Part shown: positions 11,127 to 22,822 of the stretch, piece after piece
Layout: the number at the start of each line of letters is the position of its first letter
Position numbering within the stretch: the first letter of the stretch is position 1
DNA from: Actinostola sp. cb2023
Lineage: Eukaryota > Cnidaria > Anthozoa > Actiniaria > Actinostolidae
Length of the DNA: 64,000 bases
Reading direction: 5' to 3'
Assembly (NCBI GenBank): GCA_033675265.1
Contig: JAUJYZ010000980.1
Location: 62,001-126,000, forward strand
Translations under genes and position numbers: made by a program
Notes under the pieces: model-generated
What the model saw: only the letters and a program-made list of their open reading frames with translations
Told to the model about the DNA's origin: nothing
Databases searched by the model: none

Positions 11127-12380
11127 TAATCTCCCGTAAGCGGATAGTAAACGATATCATGGACACAATCACCTTAGGTTTAATTGTACGTTATCTAGAT
11201 ATATAACAGTTTTAAAAGTTGAAAAACACAGCTAATTCTAACGTTACATTTTGATGTGTTTTGATTTTTTATCTGTCGTCACCTATTTTATCTGTCAATA
11301 CCTTTTTCAAAACAAAGCAATACTGTGTGTATTATTCTTGGTGGGTGTTTAATGGGGGTAAAATCATTAGAAGGTCTCGGTTAACACAAGGTTACATTGA
11401 AGATTTCGATATGTATTCTATCCGCGAATAAACGAATTTCAAAGAACACCAGTCAAGTTTTCGTGATACAGTTGATATAAAATAAAACCAACCTCGCAGT
11501 TTCACCATATACTAATTAAATAAAGCACTTACAACGTGAATGTTTGCATTGTTTCGTTATTGTTAACATTATTTTTGCCATTTTTCCCTAGCGTGACTCC
11601 TTAAGCGGGACCGATCACATTTCGCGGCAAAATTGTACAGTCTCGGCTTCCACTAAAAGTTGTCAACACCTCATTAGTGATGCCCTATGAACCCAATAAT
11701 CTGATTATATGTACAAAATAATCTAGAACTGAGATACAATATCTTCTGACTTATTTCTCGATAGCCTCAGAGACATTTACGGCTTCACTTGAGGCGAGAC
11801 TACTAATTTTGGCGGGAAATCGGCTAGTGGAAAAGAAGCAATTTAGTCGAACTTCAAACACACGCTGCGTTTCCGCAATTAAAGATACCAATCATGAGTT
11901 TGCTTAAATCGAACACGAAACACGTGTACAACTACGAAACGGAGTAAGTCTTCAATAAACTGCCGCACTTTTGAGAAACGGGCATTTAAAGTTGACCAAA
12001 ATTTGCCATACTGCTCGTTACTGGACGATCAACGATATTTAACGGCCTGCATAAAAGTCCGGATTTTTCCAAATGAAAATCTGTCGCCGTGAATATCTTA
12101 TTTTGACCATCAAAAATATGTAGAAGCAATTGGAGAGTTCATTTATTTCGCGAAGTAAATGTTTAAGCCTCTCAATTTTGGTCCAGAATCAAGTCAATTT
12201 TACGGCCTTCAGAGGCCAAAACCTGAGGGGGGTGGTCATCTCTGAAACGAAAAGCCCGATTTTCGTCATACTTCACGGTTCGTAATATTTACCGATGAGG
12301 ATTAAATGGTGTAAATATAAAGTGAATCGGACAACCCACATTTTAGAGACTGCCCGGTTTTCTCCGTCAATTGCACTTAA

Positions 12381-12744
12381 TATTTGGAAAGGATATGATT
12401 TTAGCAGCTCTGTATTGTAGTTTTTGGAGTTTGTCTGATAGGCCCTTACCGATGGTCCCCCATACAGTAGAACAGTAATCAAGGTATGGAAGTATTAAGG
12501 CCCTATAGAGACACACTCTAGTTTCAAAAGGAATAACAGGAGTGACTCGTTTTAGAACTGCTAGTCCTGCAGAAATTTTCTTAGAAATACATGTAGTGTC
12601 AATATGCGAGTACCAGTTTAGGTTTTCGTCTAGTTGAATTCCGAGGGATCTATAGACTGTTTCCCTTTTTAACTGTACATCATTTATTTCGACTTTGAAA
12701 TATTGATGTACAATGTACTTGAGAAAGCTTGAACGAGCTTCCAA
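12381..12744 (-). pseudogene. LINE RT thumb / connection region
   Basis: Minus-strand frame with VYRSLGIQLDENLNWYSHI, SAGLAVLKR and YRALILPYLDYCSTVWG, i.e. the segment following the RT palm in CR1/L2 elements. It continues the RT at 12680-14264 after a frameshift near 12720, and is cut off by the TTAA element at 12380 right after SFPN. Confidence 0.88.
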
Positions 12745-14264
12745 TCAACATATATTTAGATTTTTTAACATTGAGAGTTAATTTATTAGCATTTAACCAG
12801 GTTTGAATGGTGTTTAAGTCCTGGTTCATTTGGCATTGTAGAGCAGAAGAGTCCTGTGATGCCAATGACAGAGTGGTGTCATCGGCGTACATTCTCGGTT
12901 TACTGTACAAATGACAAGCGGGGAGGTCATTTATGTATATGGTAAATAACAAAGGTCCCAGTATAGATCCCTGAGGAATGCCATAGTTTAGAGTACAATA
13001 GTGATTTGAGAGTGTCCCATTTGCCAAGGTTTTCTGTTTACGATCGGTGAGATAGGATTTAAACCAGTCTAAGGAGTTTGGCTTAATACCATAAAGTTTC
13101 AATTTCTCCAGCAATATCTGATGGTCCAGGGAATCGAAAGCTTTTTTCAGATCCACAAAGATCACACCGTTTAAGAAACTGTTGTCAATATTTTTGAACC
13201 ATTCGTTTGTTTCTTCTAACAAACAGGTTTCCACAGAAAACCCTGGCCTGAAACCAGATTGAGACTCAGTTAAGATATGCGTATTAAAGATCACTCTTTC
13301 AATCAATTTACTTACAACTGGTAAAACAGATATTGGCCTATAGTTATTAGGATCTGACTTGTCATCCTCTTTGAAAATAGGGATGAATTTAGCAATCTTC
13401 CAATCATCAGGAAAAATCCCAGTAGTGATTGAGAGATTGATTATATAAGTCAGAGGTCTGACTATTATCGGTGCGGCTAATTTTAGCAGGCGTGATGGTA
13501 TATTATCAAGTCCTGTGGCTATATTATTTGGAAGTTTGTTGATTAATTTAGATATGTCATCAGTTGAAATTGTAGTTAATTCAAAAGTTGATTTTGAATT
13601 CGTAATGAAATCTGTTACTTTTGATCTAGTATTTGGAATCTTAGAAGCAAGGGTTGATCCAACCTCCGAGAAGTGTTTGTTTAGAGAACTACTAATATCA
13701 TTTGGATCATCATAGGTAATATTGTCAACTACAAGTTCGTTTATTTTGCTATTTTTTGGTTCATTACCCATCAATTTGTTTATTCCTTTCCAGGTATTTG
13801 CTATATTGAGACGATTTTCATTAAAGTAGGAATTGTAATAATTTGTTTTGGCAAGTTTGATATCATAGTTTACTTTGTTTCTTTGACTTTTGTAATTAGC
13901 CCGATTTGAATCTGATGGAGACCTGGATGCTATCTTTTTGAGCTTATCTCTTTTGAACATTAAAGACTTTAGTTCAGGAGTGATCCAAGGAGCAGATACT
14001 CCCCTGATCCTTTTCGTTTTCAACGGGACATGATTATTTGCAATTGATAAGAATATTTGCTTCCATTTGTTCCATGCCATGTTTGAATCATTCATAATTT
14101 CGATAACATGCCATGGAGCATTGGAAAGATCTTGTTGGAAATTGTCTAAGCTAAAGTTTTTGTAACACCTACTAGAAATGATCTTGGAGTTACATTTGTT
14201 TGTAGTTTTAGAAGTGCAGCCTTTCCTTATAGCATATATCATACAGTGATCACTCAGACCAATT
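12680..14264 (-). pseudogene. LINE reverse transcriptase (CR1/L2-like)
   Basis: About 520 codons on the minus strand. From the N side: the end of the endonuclease (SDHC), then YRPISVLPVVSKL, SGFRPGFSVET, FVDLKKAFDSLDH (catalytic Asp), GIPQGSILGPLLF and the catalytic MYADDTTL box. The family copies element RNA into DNA at a nicked target. The upstream endonuclease is now 7.8 kb away because BEL inserted within the ..DIGLSDH region. A frameshift near 12720 separates the thumb. All core RT motifs are present, so decay is modest. Confidence 0.92.
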
Positions 14265-14549
14265 GTATTGCCCTTCGATATTTGGGCTACCTGTGTTTTC
14301 TATTTTGATCACATTTCACGTGGTCTTCGAAGAGAAAGTATGTTTAGTGATTTGTCAAGATATTTAACTTGTACTGAATGACCAAGACCTAGAATCTCCT
14401 ACAGAATTTTGTAAACCCAGACCACATCGACGCCGATCAACACGATCGAGGATTTACCTAGCTTTAGTGCAAAATTAAAAGGAAGTTTTCAAGGTCACAA
14501 GTGTGCTCTTTCAATTAAAGTAACCACCCACAAAGGAGGAGGCGAAACA
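14265..14549 (+). repeat. BEL 5' LTR
   Basis: Paired with 21798-22083; they differ by at most a base or two by eye. It would hold promoter and polyadenylation signals. No clear tRNA primer-binding site was recognised just downstream. Confidence 0.92.
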
Positions 14550-14856
14550 GTCAAAAATTCTTTAAGAAAGACACACAAAATCGCCATTCTGAAGTCAACA
14601 CAACCTCAAGGACAACCGACTGCCAAAAGCGAGCGACTAACCGTCTTTGAAGATACATATCGACCCTCAGAAGGCAAAACGAACCTACCAAGGAAGGTAA
14701 AATATTGGACTTTCACCAGATGCTTCAGTTTAGCTGAAGATTTCATTGACGATAAACTGAAAAACTTTATTTCTCTACTGGAAATAACGACGAACATTCG
14801 CCACAGGAGGCGTGCATGAAATCGAGGCTGCATACGTAATTAGCATTTGTGACAAA

Positions 14857-15237
14857 ATGCCGCCAAAAACGGATGTAAAAACCTTAACTGGAAAAATGGA
14901 AAATGCCATTCACACACTTTATGAATTATTTGATGAATTTGAGGCAGTCTTTGCAGTAAAGCCACAACCAGAGAGACTTGAAGCTACATATAGTGAAATT
15001 CAATCGAAGTATAGGAGCATTAAGAAACAACAAGAATGTATTGCCGATAAACTCGTAGAGGGAGGTGCTTCTGCAGAAGATGAGTCAACCTTAACCACTC
15101 AAAAGATCGGGAAGCAGGTCAAGGCAGATTATCTACAAATTGCACAGAAGTATGCTGCCTATCAGAAGGAGTGTAGCCTTGTGCCTGAGCCTACTGTCAA
15201 GTCTGATGCCTTGGAAGCGATGACCTCGCGGCTGTGA
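14857..15237 (+). pseudogene. BEL Gag N-terminal part
   Basis: Begins most plausibly at MPPKTD (14857); an upstream in-frame Met at 14812 is also possible. A charged helical region (ELFDEFEAVFAV, then YRSIKKQQECIADKL) is typical of the Gag start in BEL elements. Ends TSRL at a TGA (15235-15237) where the frame should continue into the next segment; a one-base shift near 15232 explains the break. Confidence 0.75.
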
Positions 15238-16967
15238 CGAAAATGGCAGACGTCTTGAAATCAAAACCAAATACCAGCGGTCTTGAAAGATTATCAGTAC
15301 CCTCATGGGATGGAAGCCGCAGATCATATGCAACCTGGAAAAAAGAGTTTAACCACTGGATGTCAAAATACCGTCAGGATGATGAAGAACAACTACAGCG
15401 GTTTCGTAAAGCCATGCCAAAAGGGTCCTGGTGGACAGATCAAGTAAGGACATGCAAAAGCATCGATCAAGCATGGAGTATTCTCGATGTCGAGTTTGAA
15501 GACAAGCGGAAGCTCATGGACAGTCTCCTAGCTGAGATTAACAACTATAAACCAGTCAAGAAAGACTCAAAGTCCCTCACCTGTTATGCTACAACAATAT
15601 CTGTGTACGTAAATGATATGGAGGACAATGGATGCTCTGTCAAGGACGCCTCTGAATCACCCTTCTTCATGTCTCAACTTTTGTCAAAGCTTGACCCAAG
15701 GGACAATGTAGAATTTGGCAGAGAGATGCAAAGACAGAAAAAAAAGAAGAAAAACGTAACCAGCCTTATTGACTGGTTGCATCAAGAAGCAACTCTTCGT
15801 TCAAGAGGGGAAAAAGACACCGACAGCGAGGACATGAGTGAACGGAATCAATTCCAACGAGCAGCTAATTTCCAACGAGCAGCTAATCAAAGGAGGTCAG
15901 ATAATCACGCTACTAACAATGAAGTGTATGATGATCAGACCTGCCCACTTGGTTGCGCAGAAAAGCATCTGCTCCCCGCCTGCCCTAGTTATCAAGACTC
16001 AACGGTTAGTCAACGCTGGGACATTGTTAAACAAAACAAAAGATGCCGCAAATGTTTAAGAGCATCACATCACACCAACGATTGCAAGAAACCTGAGGGT
16101 ACTTCCTGTGACAAATGCAGGAAAAATCACCACCGCTCCCTTCACAGTGAAAAGAGAGGTGTGCCAAGTTCGGATTTGAACCCAAATGCTCCCTCGTTCT
16201 CTGGCCAAAGAGTTTCATCAAACAACAACAACATTCAAAACAACACCTCTAAGCAAAATGCGAAAGAAGGAAAAACTGTGACTGGACTCTGCCCAGTTCA
16301 GAAAATCAAGATCTTCAACAACAGTGGAGAATCTATCGAGATTCTCGCAATGCTGGATAGTGGCTCAAACACTAGTCTTCTCTCAAAGAAAACAGCGAAA
16401 CAACTTGGATTGTCAGGTCCTCAAACGCATCTCACTATGAATCTTGCTGGAGGAGAGACGAAATCAGAAGTGTCAGACCTGCTCGAGATTACTGTTACCC
16501 CAGTTGCTGAAGAGGGCATCAACAAGTCCCTTCATGTGTATACAGTGGCAAGACCTTGCAGCGGACCCAAGACAGTTTCAAGGAAACTCGTGGACAGCTA
16601 CCCTCATTTCAAACCAATATCTGATAAAGTACACCTTTCTGGTGGAACTATTGATCTCCTTATAGGAACTGATTTCGCTGATGCGTTTGTTGATATCCAT
16701 ACCATCTCTGGTGGACCTGGAGAACCTATTGCAAAAAGAAACTGCTTTGGCTGGTATGCACTAGGCCAGTTTGACACAAAGACTACCACCCGGAGTATGT
16801 CTGGTGTTCAGTCAGTAAGCGTCGGGACAGTAAGCATCCTCGAAGATATCACGAAACTTCTTCATCAAGATCAGCTAGGGATCAAGCCAACAGAACTGTG
16901 TACGTGTAGAGAAGACGTCCTTCGGGAAAATAAGTTTGTAAAGTCCCTCTCAGATTCACTACTCTAG
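15237..16967 (+). pseudogene. BEL Gag (DUF1759), zinc knuckles and aspartic protease
   Basis: About 577 codons. The DUF1759-type Gag domain (VPSWDGSRRSYATWKKEF, then SLLAEINNYKPV) covers roughly residues 20-190. A cysteine/histidine-rich knuckle region (CRKCLRASHHTNDCKK, CDKCRKNHHRSLH) lies near 265-305. The protease (DUF1758) active site MLDSGSNTSLL is near 375, followed by IDLLIGTDF. The segment stops with LSDSLL at a TAG. The following sequence (VDGRIQV, MPWKE) resumes in another frame, so a one-base indel near 16964 is likely. Confidence 0.9.
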
Positions 16968-18140
16968 TAGATGGACGAATACAAGTCAAGATGCCCTGGA
17001 AGGAGAGTGGTCCTCCTAAACGTAGCAACTATGGCATTGCTCTCAAACGAATGAATTCATCTGAGAAGTCCTTCAAGAAAAAGAACTGCTTTGATATCAT
17101 AGATGATGAAGTACAAAAGCTAGTAGATCAAGGTTTCGTAACCAAGGTACCTACAGAGCAAGTAGACCATGACAAACCGGAATGGTATCTGCCTCTGCAA
17201 GCGGTATTCACACCGGAAAAAACAACGAAGGTGCGACTAGTATTTGATTCATCATCAAAGGGTCACGATGGACAATCTCTGAATGACCATCTGGAGAAGG
17301 GCCCAAACTATATTAACAGCCTGCTAGATGTTCTGATGGCCTGGAGATGGGACGCGGTGGCTTACGCAGGTGACGTTCGAAATATGTTCAATCAAGTTAT
17401 GGTGCATACTGAGGACCAGATCTTCCACAGATTCTTGTGGAGAAGGAGCGCAAGCGAGCTTCCCACCATCTATCAGTGGCTGAGATTGAACTTCGGAGAC
17501 AAGCCTGCACCTGATATCGCAGCAAACTCTATCAACACTCTAGCCAAAGTCTCACAAACAGAGTTCCCTGAAGCTGCAAAAGAACTTCAAGAGCATGCAT
17601 ATGTGGACGATATTGGTGGATCTAGACCAAATGTGACAGAAGCCAAGCAGATCACTGAAGACATTGACACTATCCTTGCCAAAGGACAGTTCCAAATTAA
17701 AGCATGGCACTCGAATAGCAAGGACATTGATCAGTCAGAAGGAGAACAGTCAACTGACCTACTTGGACACAAATGGGACAAGCAGCAAGACACGTTTTCC
17801 TTCAAGAAAAGTGAAATAGTCTTCCAGTCCAAAGATTTCTCAAAAAGAAGCTGCTTAGCTCTACTGGCTCAGCTTTGGGACCCAATTGGCCTCGTCTCAC
17901 CTGTCACAGTTAAGTTTAGAATCGACTTGCAAGAACTGTGGAGTTTAGGATATGGCTGGGACGAAACTCTACCCGAGAGCATCCAGCGAAAGTGGGCAGA
18001 GAATTTGCACACCATGAACTATCTCTTGACGTTTGAGTTTGACCGCCAGTTGAAACCCAACAATACAGTGGGCCTACCAGAGGTCCATGGATTCTCAGAT
18101 GGAGGGGAGTCGGCTTATGGTGCAGTAATATTCCTCAGAT
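16966..18140 (+). pseudogene. BEL reverse transcriptase and start of RNase H
   Basis: The open frame from 16991 carries MPWKESGPP, PEWYLPLQAVFTP, VRLVFDSS, AYAGDVRNMFNQV (first catalytic Asp), NFGDKPAPDIA and the YVDDIGG box (two catalytic Asp near residue 205). It then runs through AQLWDPIGLVSPVTVKFRI to the RNase H start HGFSDGGESAYGAVIFLR. After about 18140 the frame runs into an inserted DNA element; codons beyond that point are not BEL sequence. Confidence 0.92.
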
Positions 18141-19605
18141 CATGGCGAACAATTTCATACACCATGGCCGCGAGCATGCGCAATGCTCACTCGTATTCAA
18201 CTACGGGTCACTTCAAAATTACAGAGAAAACAGTGCATTTTCATTCAATATTTGTCGTACCTCTTATATCATTACGGTTCCTCAATCTCCACAAGTCCCA
18301 AATCATTCTTTCATACTTCGTCTCGCCCATGGTTAGTGTTTCTCTCATGTGGAATATGCCTAACATTGTTCCCAAGTCCGTTGAAAAATAGGTATAATTA
18401 GCTAAGCATCCGCCATACTGTCTTTGTAACTGACCCGAGATGCCGTACAGTTATTGTAGTTCAGAACATTTTTCAGGAGTTCGAGCTTCTTTCCACAAGT
18501 CTGATTCGAAAGTTCAAGTGTCCATTTCAAATAACTCCTTATTAAAATCGCTGAAAATGTCCTCTTTGGTTGTTCCCAAATCGTTTACAACTTGGTAGTT
18601 TTTCGGTGATTATCCCATTGTTGTCCTTTTGGGTTTTTCCGTAGCGATACCTCTTGCGTTTGAAACACAATTGTGCGTTTGTGAACGATCTATTGGTAAA
18701 TTGAGTATTACAACCTTGTTACAGAAAGATCAAAGTTTCTGATGAAGTATGTTTTATGGAGATCGGCGTTACTATGGCAACGCTGAGAGAGAATTCCTCT
18801 TTTTACATATTCTCGATTTCTATAGATTCTAGTGGGTTATTTTCGGGAAATATTCTTGTGATCTTATAGTGGCCATAATTGTCTCTAGTTCTAGTGAATA
18901 CAAGCAAATTATGTGAGAGCGTTTGTGAGATATCTTCGATGAAATGTTTTGAGTATATAATTCAAGCGTAAATAAAGTAATTAAATCAATCACCTGAAAT
19001 CCAAGTAAATCGGACGTATCAAAACTCAATTTTAGACTTGAATTGTTGTAATGATATTGAACTACTTTTTTGGAAACGTTGAGAGAAATCGCTTGCAATG
19101 ATATCGGAAAATGTGAGCTCAAGTCACACACGATGAGGTGTTTACTTTGCACTTATTGTCCACCATTCGTTCTATTTTTACTAAAAAAGTCATAATTAAA
19201 AATACCGTCGGTAAATTTTGTTTAAAATTGACTATGCTCAAATTTAGATTGTAGCTGAGATGTTCTTGTAAAATCAAGCTCATTGAAACATTTTAAGGCC
19301 GCCAAATATAAGCTTCAAATCAGAACATTTTTCAACCAGTTTTAGTAGTTGTAAGTTGTTGATTCATATGCAGCTCAGTCTTTTGTTCTAGTTTGGCACC
19401 TTCTCTTGTGCATTCCACCTTCCGAACGCTCTTCCGGAATATGCTAATCTGCAGTATTATAATAACAATAGACAAAAATAAAAGCAATGTAATATCACAC
19501 AATCGCTCTAATTTTACGATAAAAGGCCAGTGTTTTCTTAGAATAAAAAGGTGTCATTTACGCGCCAGCAATGTCATCCGCTGACTGTATGAAATTGTTC
19601 GCCAT
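18141..19605. mobile_element. ~1.46-kb DNA element inserted in BEL RNase H
   Basis: Ends are the inverted repeats GGCGAACAATTTCATACA (left) and its complement (right, ~19586-19603). BEL protein sequence stops just before the left end and resumes as WELQDGSY just after the right end. AT or CATG occurs at both junctions, so the exact duplication cannot be fixed. The interior (18829-19152 minus and others) shows no transposase, and the two BEL halves are off by one base across it. Non-autonomous. Confidence 0.75.
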
Positions 19606-21655
19606 GTGGGAACTTCAAGACGGAAGCTACCGATGTGTACCAGTTCTGATGAAATCATTCGTCGCACCATTAAAGAAGAAATCAATCCCAAGGCTTGAAC
19701 TTCTCGGTTGTCTAGCGCTCACAAGAATGTATGACACTTGCAGAAAGGCCCTAGACTTCGCGAAGATCAAAGACTGCAGCAGAGATTTCTGGGTGGATTC
19801 CTCAACCGTACTTTCATGGATCAAGACTCCCCCGCGGCAGTTCAGGCCTTTTGTCTCAGCTAGAGTTGCAGAAGTCCAAGAGACAGTAGGAGTAGAGAAT
19901 TTCCATTACGTCAGGTCAAAGAGCAACCCCGCCGACGCTCTCACAAGAGGGATTGGACCTGAACAACTTGCTGACTGGATGGAGGGTCCATCGTTTCTGA
20001 AGTTGCCTGAATCGCAGTGGCCTGAATTTGAAAGTGATATCCAGACATCTAACAAGAAGTATGTCGAAAACCTCGAGATGACGAAAGAAAAGAAATGCGT
20101 CGATAAGATAAAGAAGGACACTGAATGTGATTCAGCAGCTGTGGACATTCACTCCAGTTTGTCTGCAACTCATGGAGAGAAAGAGGAAAATCCAATTATC
20201 TCACACCTACTAAAAGCTTGTTCTTCATTCACAAAAATCCGCAGAACACTCGCTTACGTTCGACGATTCATTCAGAATGCAAAAAGAAAGAACGTGGTGA
20301 CCGGACCGATCTCAGTTCAAGAGCTGAGAGACTCAGAGAACCAAATCTTCAAGTGGTGCCAAGTTCACTTGGACTTAAGCGAGCTCAACAAAACCCTGGT
20401 CTCAAAAGCTGATGAAAGTGGACTTCTTCGAGCAAATGGGCGACTTGAAGCAGTCAGGACTCTCCCAGAAGAAATGAGAAACCCAATCCTCTTACCAGGC
20501 AAGCACCGACTCGTAAACCTACTCCTTCATCATCTGCATGAAAGACGCAGTCATTGTGGTTACAAAGCCCTGGTTCATGGATCTCGAAGGAAGTTTTGGA
20601 TTACTGGAGTTCGCAGCATTGCCAAGTTCCTCACCAACTCATGTATTACTTGCAGGAAACTGCGAAAGAAGCCTCTTGAACAACTGATGGGCCAAATCCC
20701 AAGCCTTAGGGTAGCAGTAGGCCTCCCGGCCTTCAGCAACACTGCTATGGACATGTTTGGACCATTACAGATTCGAATGAATCGGAAGACACTCAAGGAG
20801 GCCCAAGTGATCATTTTTACCTGCATGACGTCAAGGGCAGTTCATTTAGAACTCGTCACAGATAGAAGTACAGATACCTTTTTGATGGCGTTCAGACGTT
20901 TGGCATGTCTACGAGGACATCCCAGCACCTGTTGGTCGGACCGTGGTACAAACTTCGTTGGCGCGCAAGGATACCTGAGAGAAATCATGCACGACTGGGA
21001 TGTCACAAAGATACAGAAAGTTCTCGTCGAAGACTTCAGCTGCAACTTCAAGTGGAAGTGGAACATCCCTTACGCAAGTCATCAGAATGGGGTCGTTGAA
21101 TCTCTAATCAAATCTGTAAGACAAGCCCTCAACGCTACATGCAAGAACCAAGCTTTCACGGAAGAGCAATGGAGGACATATCTCACAGAAATCACCTATA
21201 TGATTAACGGACGTCCCTTGTACCCAAGTTCCGAGAACATATGGGAAAGCCCACCGATCACTCCCAACGATATCCTCATTGGTCAACACAATCAACCACC
21301 TCAACCAGATCCAGAAGACAAGGTTAATCCCCGGAATATGCTTAGGAGCACGCAAAACAGAGTCAATGAGTTCTGGAATTGCTGGATGAAGTACTTTGCC
21401 CCTAATCTACTACCAAGAAATAAGTGGTTCCGTATCAGGGAGAATGTACAAGTTGGCGATCTTGTCTTGGAACTCGATCCAAACCACAAACGATCTCAAT
21501 GGAAGATGGCGCTCATCGTTGGCACATACCCAGGAAGTGACGGTCTCGTGAGGAAGGTTAGAATCAAGACCAAGAACGGTGGTGAATACGACAGACCAAT
21601 CCATAAGCTCTGTCTCATCACAACAAACCAAGAACTGAATGGTGACTTCCAATGA
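19605..21655 (+). pseudogene. BEL RNase H end, integrase and DUF5641
   Basis: RNase H continues (SFVAPLKKKSIPRLELL, FWVDSSTVLSWI, SNPADALTRG). An HHCC zinc finger of integrase follows (HERRSHCGYKAL, ITCRKLR), then the catalytic core (MDMFGPL, DRGTNFVGA, NGVVESLIKS, giving the D,D,E residues) and a DUF5641 tail (WKMALIVGTYPGSDG). The stop at 21653-21655 is about 140 bases before the right LTR. This half is uninterrupted, about 690 codons. Confidence 0.93.
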
Positions 21656-21797
21656 AGAGAAAAGAAAAGAACATTCATTCAAGAGACATTTAAAATACTT
21701 AACACTTATGTTTGTCACTTTGAACCCTTGTTACGAACTGTAGTCATAGCTAGTTGTCGTTGCTCAATTAGAAGCTAATTTCCGCACTGGAGGAGAG

Positions 21798-22083
21798 TGT
21801 ATTGCCCTTCGATATTTGGGCTACCTGTGTTTTCTATTTTGATCACATTTCACGTGGTCTTCGAAGAGAAAGTATGTTTAGTGATTTGTCAAGATATTTA
21901 ACTTGTACTGAATGACCAAGACCTAGAATCTCCTACAGAATTTTGTAAACCCAGACCACATCGACGCCGATCAACACGATCGAGGATTTACCTAGCTTTA
22001 GTGCAAAATTAAAAGGAAGTTTTCAAGGTCACAAGTGTGCTCTTTCAATTAAAGTAACCACCCACAAAGGAGGAGGCGAAACA
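21798..22083 (+). repeat. BEL 3' LTR
   Basis: Partner of the 14265-14549 LTR; preceded by a polypurine tract at about 21788-21797 and followed by the CCAAT duplication. Confidence 0.92.
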
Positions 22084-22088
22084 CCAAT

Positions 22089-22716
22089 GTCGAGGACACC
22101 AGCATGAGTGTATTTTTGCTGCATAATTTGTTATAAATCAATCAATTGTTGTAGATGAGTGTTTTGTTATTCTTGTTGGTTGATTAATTAGTTGACTGTA
22201 TTGAAAGATGTTGCAAATGTACATCAATTTTTGGGAGTTGTGGTCTAAAATGCTTGCACCTATATTACAGTTGAAATCTCCTACGATGCTAATAACCTCC
22301 ATATGAAAATTTTCCAGCTTTTCTAGAGTTGCTTCAAACTGGGTCATAATATTGATACTGGATCGAGGAGGTCTATACCAGGTTCCCATTATAAAGGGCT
22401 TCACCTTTGTTTTTAATATCTGGACACATAATAGTTCAAGATTCCCTTCTTGGAGGCCAGACAATCCTTTATCATTTGTTGTTTCACTGACGAAAAGTGC
22501 AATACCTCCACCAGACCTGTTTCGATCCTTTCTCTCTATGACATACCCAGGAATATTTATCACATTATCAGAAATAGTGTGGTCAAGCCTTGTTTCATTT
22601 ATAGCTAAAATATCAACAGGCTTATTTGACATGTAAATCCTGAGCTGGTCAATATGTTTGTATAAGGAGCCAATGTTAATGGCAGCAATCTTAAGACCTT
22701 TAGTAATAGGTAACAT
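22089..22716 (-). pseudogene. LINE apurinic-type endonuclease
   Basis: Minus frame from MLPITKGLKIAAINIGSL (start of the endonuclease fold). It shows ILAINETRLD (metal-binding Glu), GGGIALFVS, MGTWYRPPRSS, ISIVGDFNCN (catalytic GDFN) and NQPTRIT...SSTTID. The family nicks target DNA. An in-frame stop occurs at ~22138, and a frameshift follows before the BEL junction. The SDH motif that ends the domain lies across the BEL insertion at about 14250. Confidence 0.9.
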
Positions 22717-22822
22717 TCAGACTAGGTAACGGTATATTTAAGGATGGGTTATTTGAAAGGGAGACACTTTGATGACCCTGGCTGCTAGTATTTGTTTCCC
22801 CAGATAGGTGAATATCAGATGA

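Larger units (their letters stand above)
7877..12376. mobile_element. 4,500-bp foldback-type DNA element with ~829-bp TIRs and TTAA target duplication
   Basis: 7877-8705 and 11548-12376 are inverted repeats of equal length with, by eye, only about half a dozen mismatches. TTAA flanks both ends (7873-7876, 12377-12380). Removing the element and one TTAA makes the interrupted LINE frame continuous. Termini read GTGCAATTGACGG. Inward of 8705 the similarity continues with indels to ~8800/11400. The centre holds other repeats (9289-9320 G tract, a 165-bp dispersed repeat twice, two TIR MITEs) and no recognisable transposase. TTAA duplication is typical of piggyBac and Kolobok, but the termini are not obviously either. 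Likely non-autonomous. Confidence 0.88.
14265..22083 (+). mobile_element. BEL/Pao LTR retrotransposon, 7.8 kb, target duplication CCAAT
   Basis: Near-identical LTRs (14265-14549 and 21798-22083) begin TGTATTGCCC and end GGCGAAACA. CCAAT flanks the element at 14260-14264 and 22084-22088, the 5-bp duplication expected for an LTR element. A purine tract (GGAGGAGAG) abuts the right LTR. Internal order Gag, protease, RT, RNase H, integrase, DUF5641 is that of BEL/Pao (classified by ICTV as Belpaoviridae). The coding region is broken near 15233 and 16964 and by a DNA element at about 18141-19605, so this copy cannot be autonomous. High LTR similarity by eye implies a fairly recent insertion. Confidence 0.95.
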
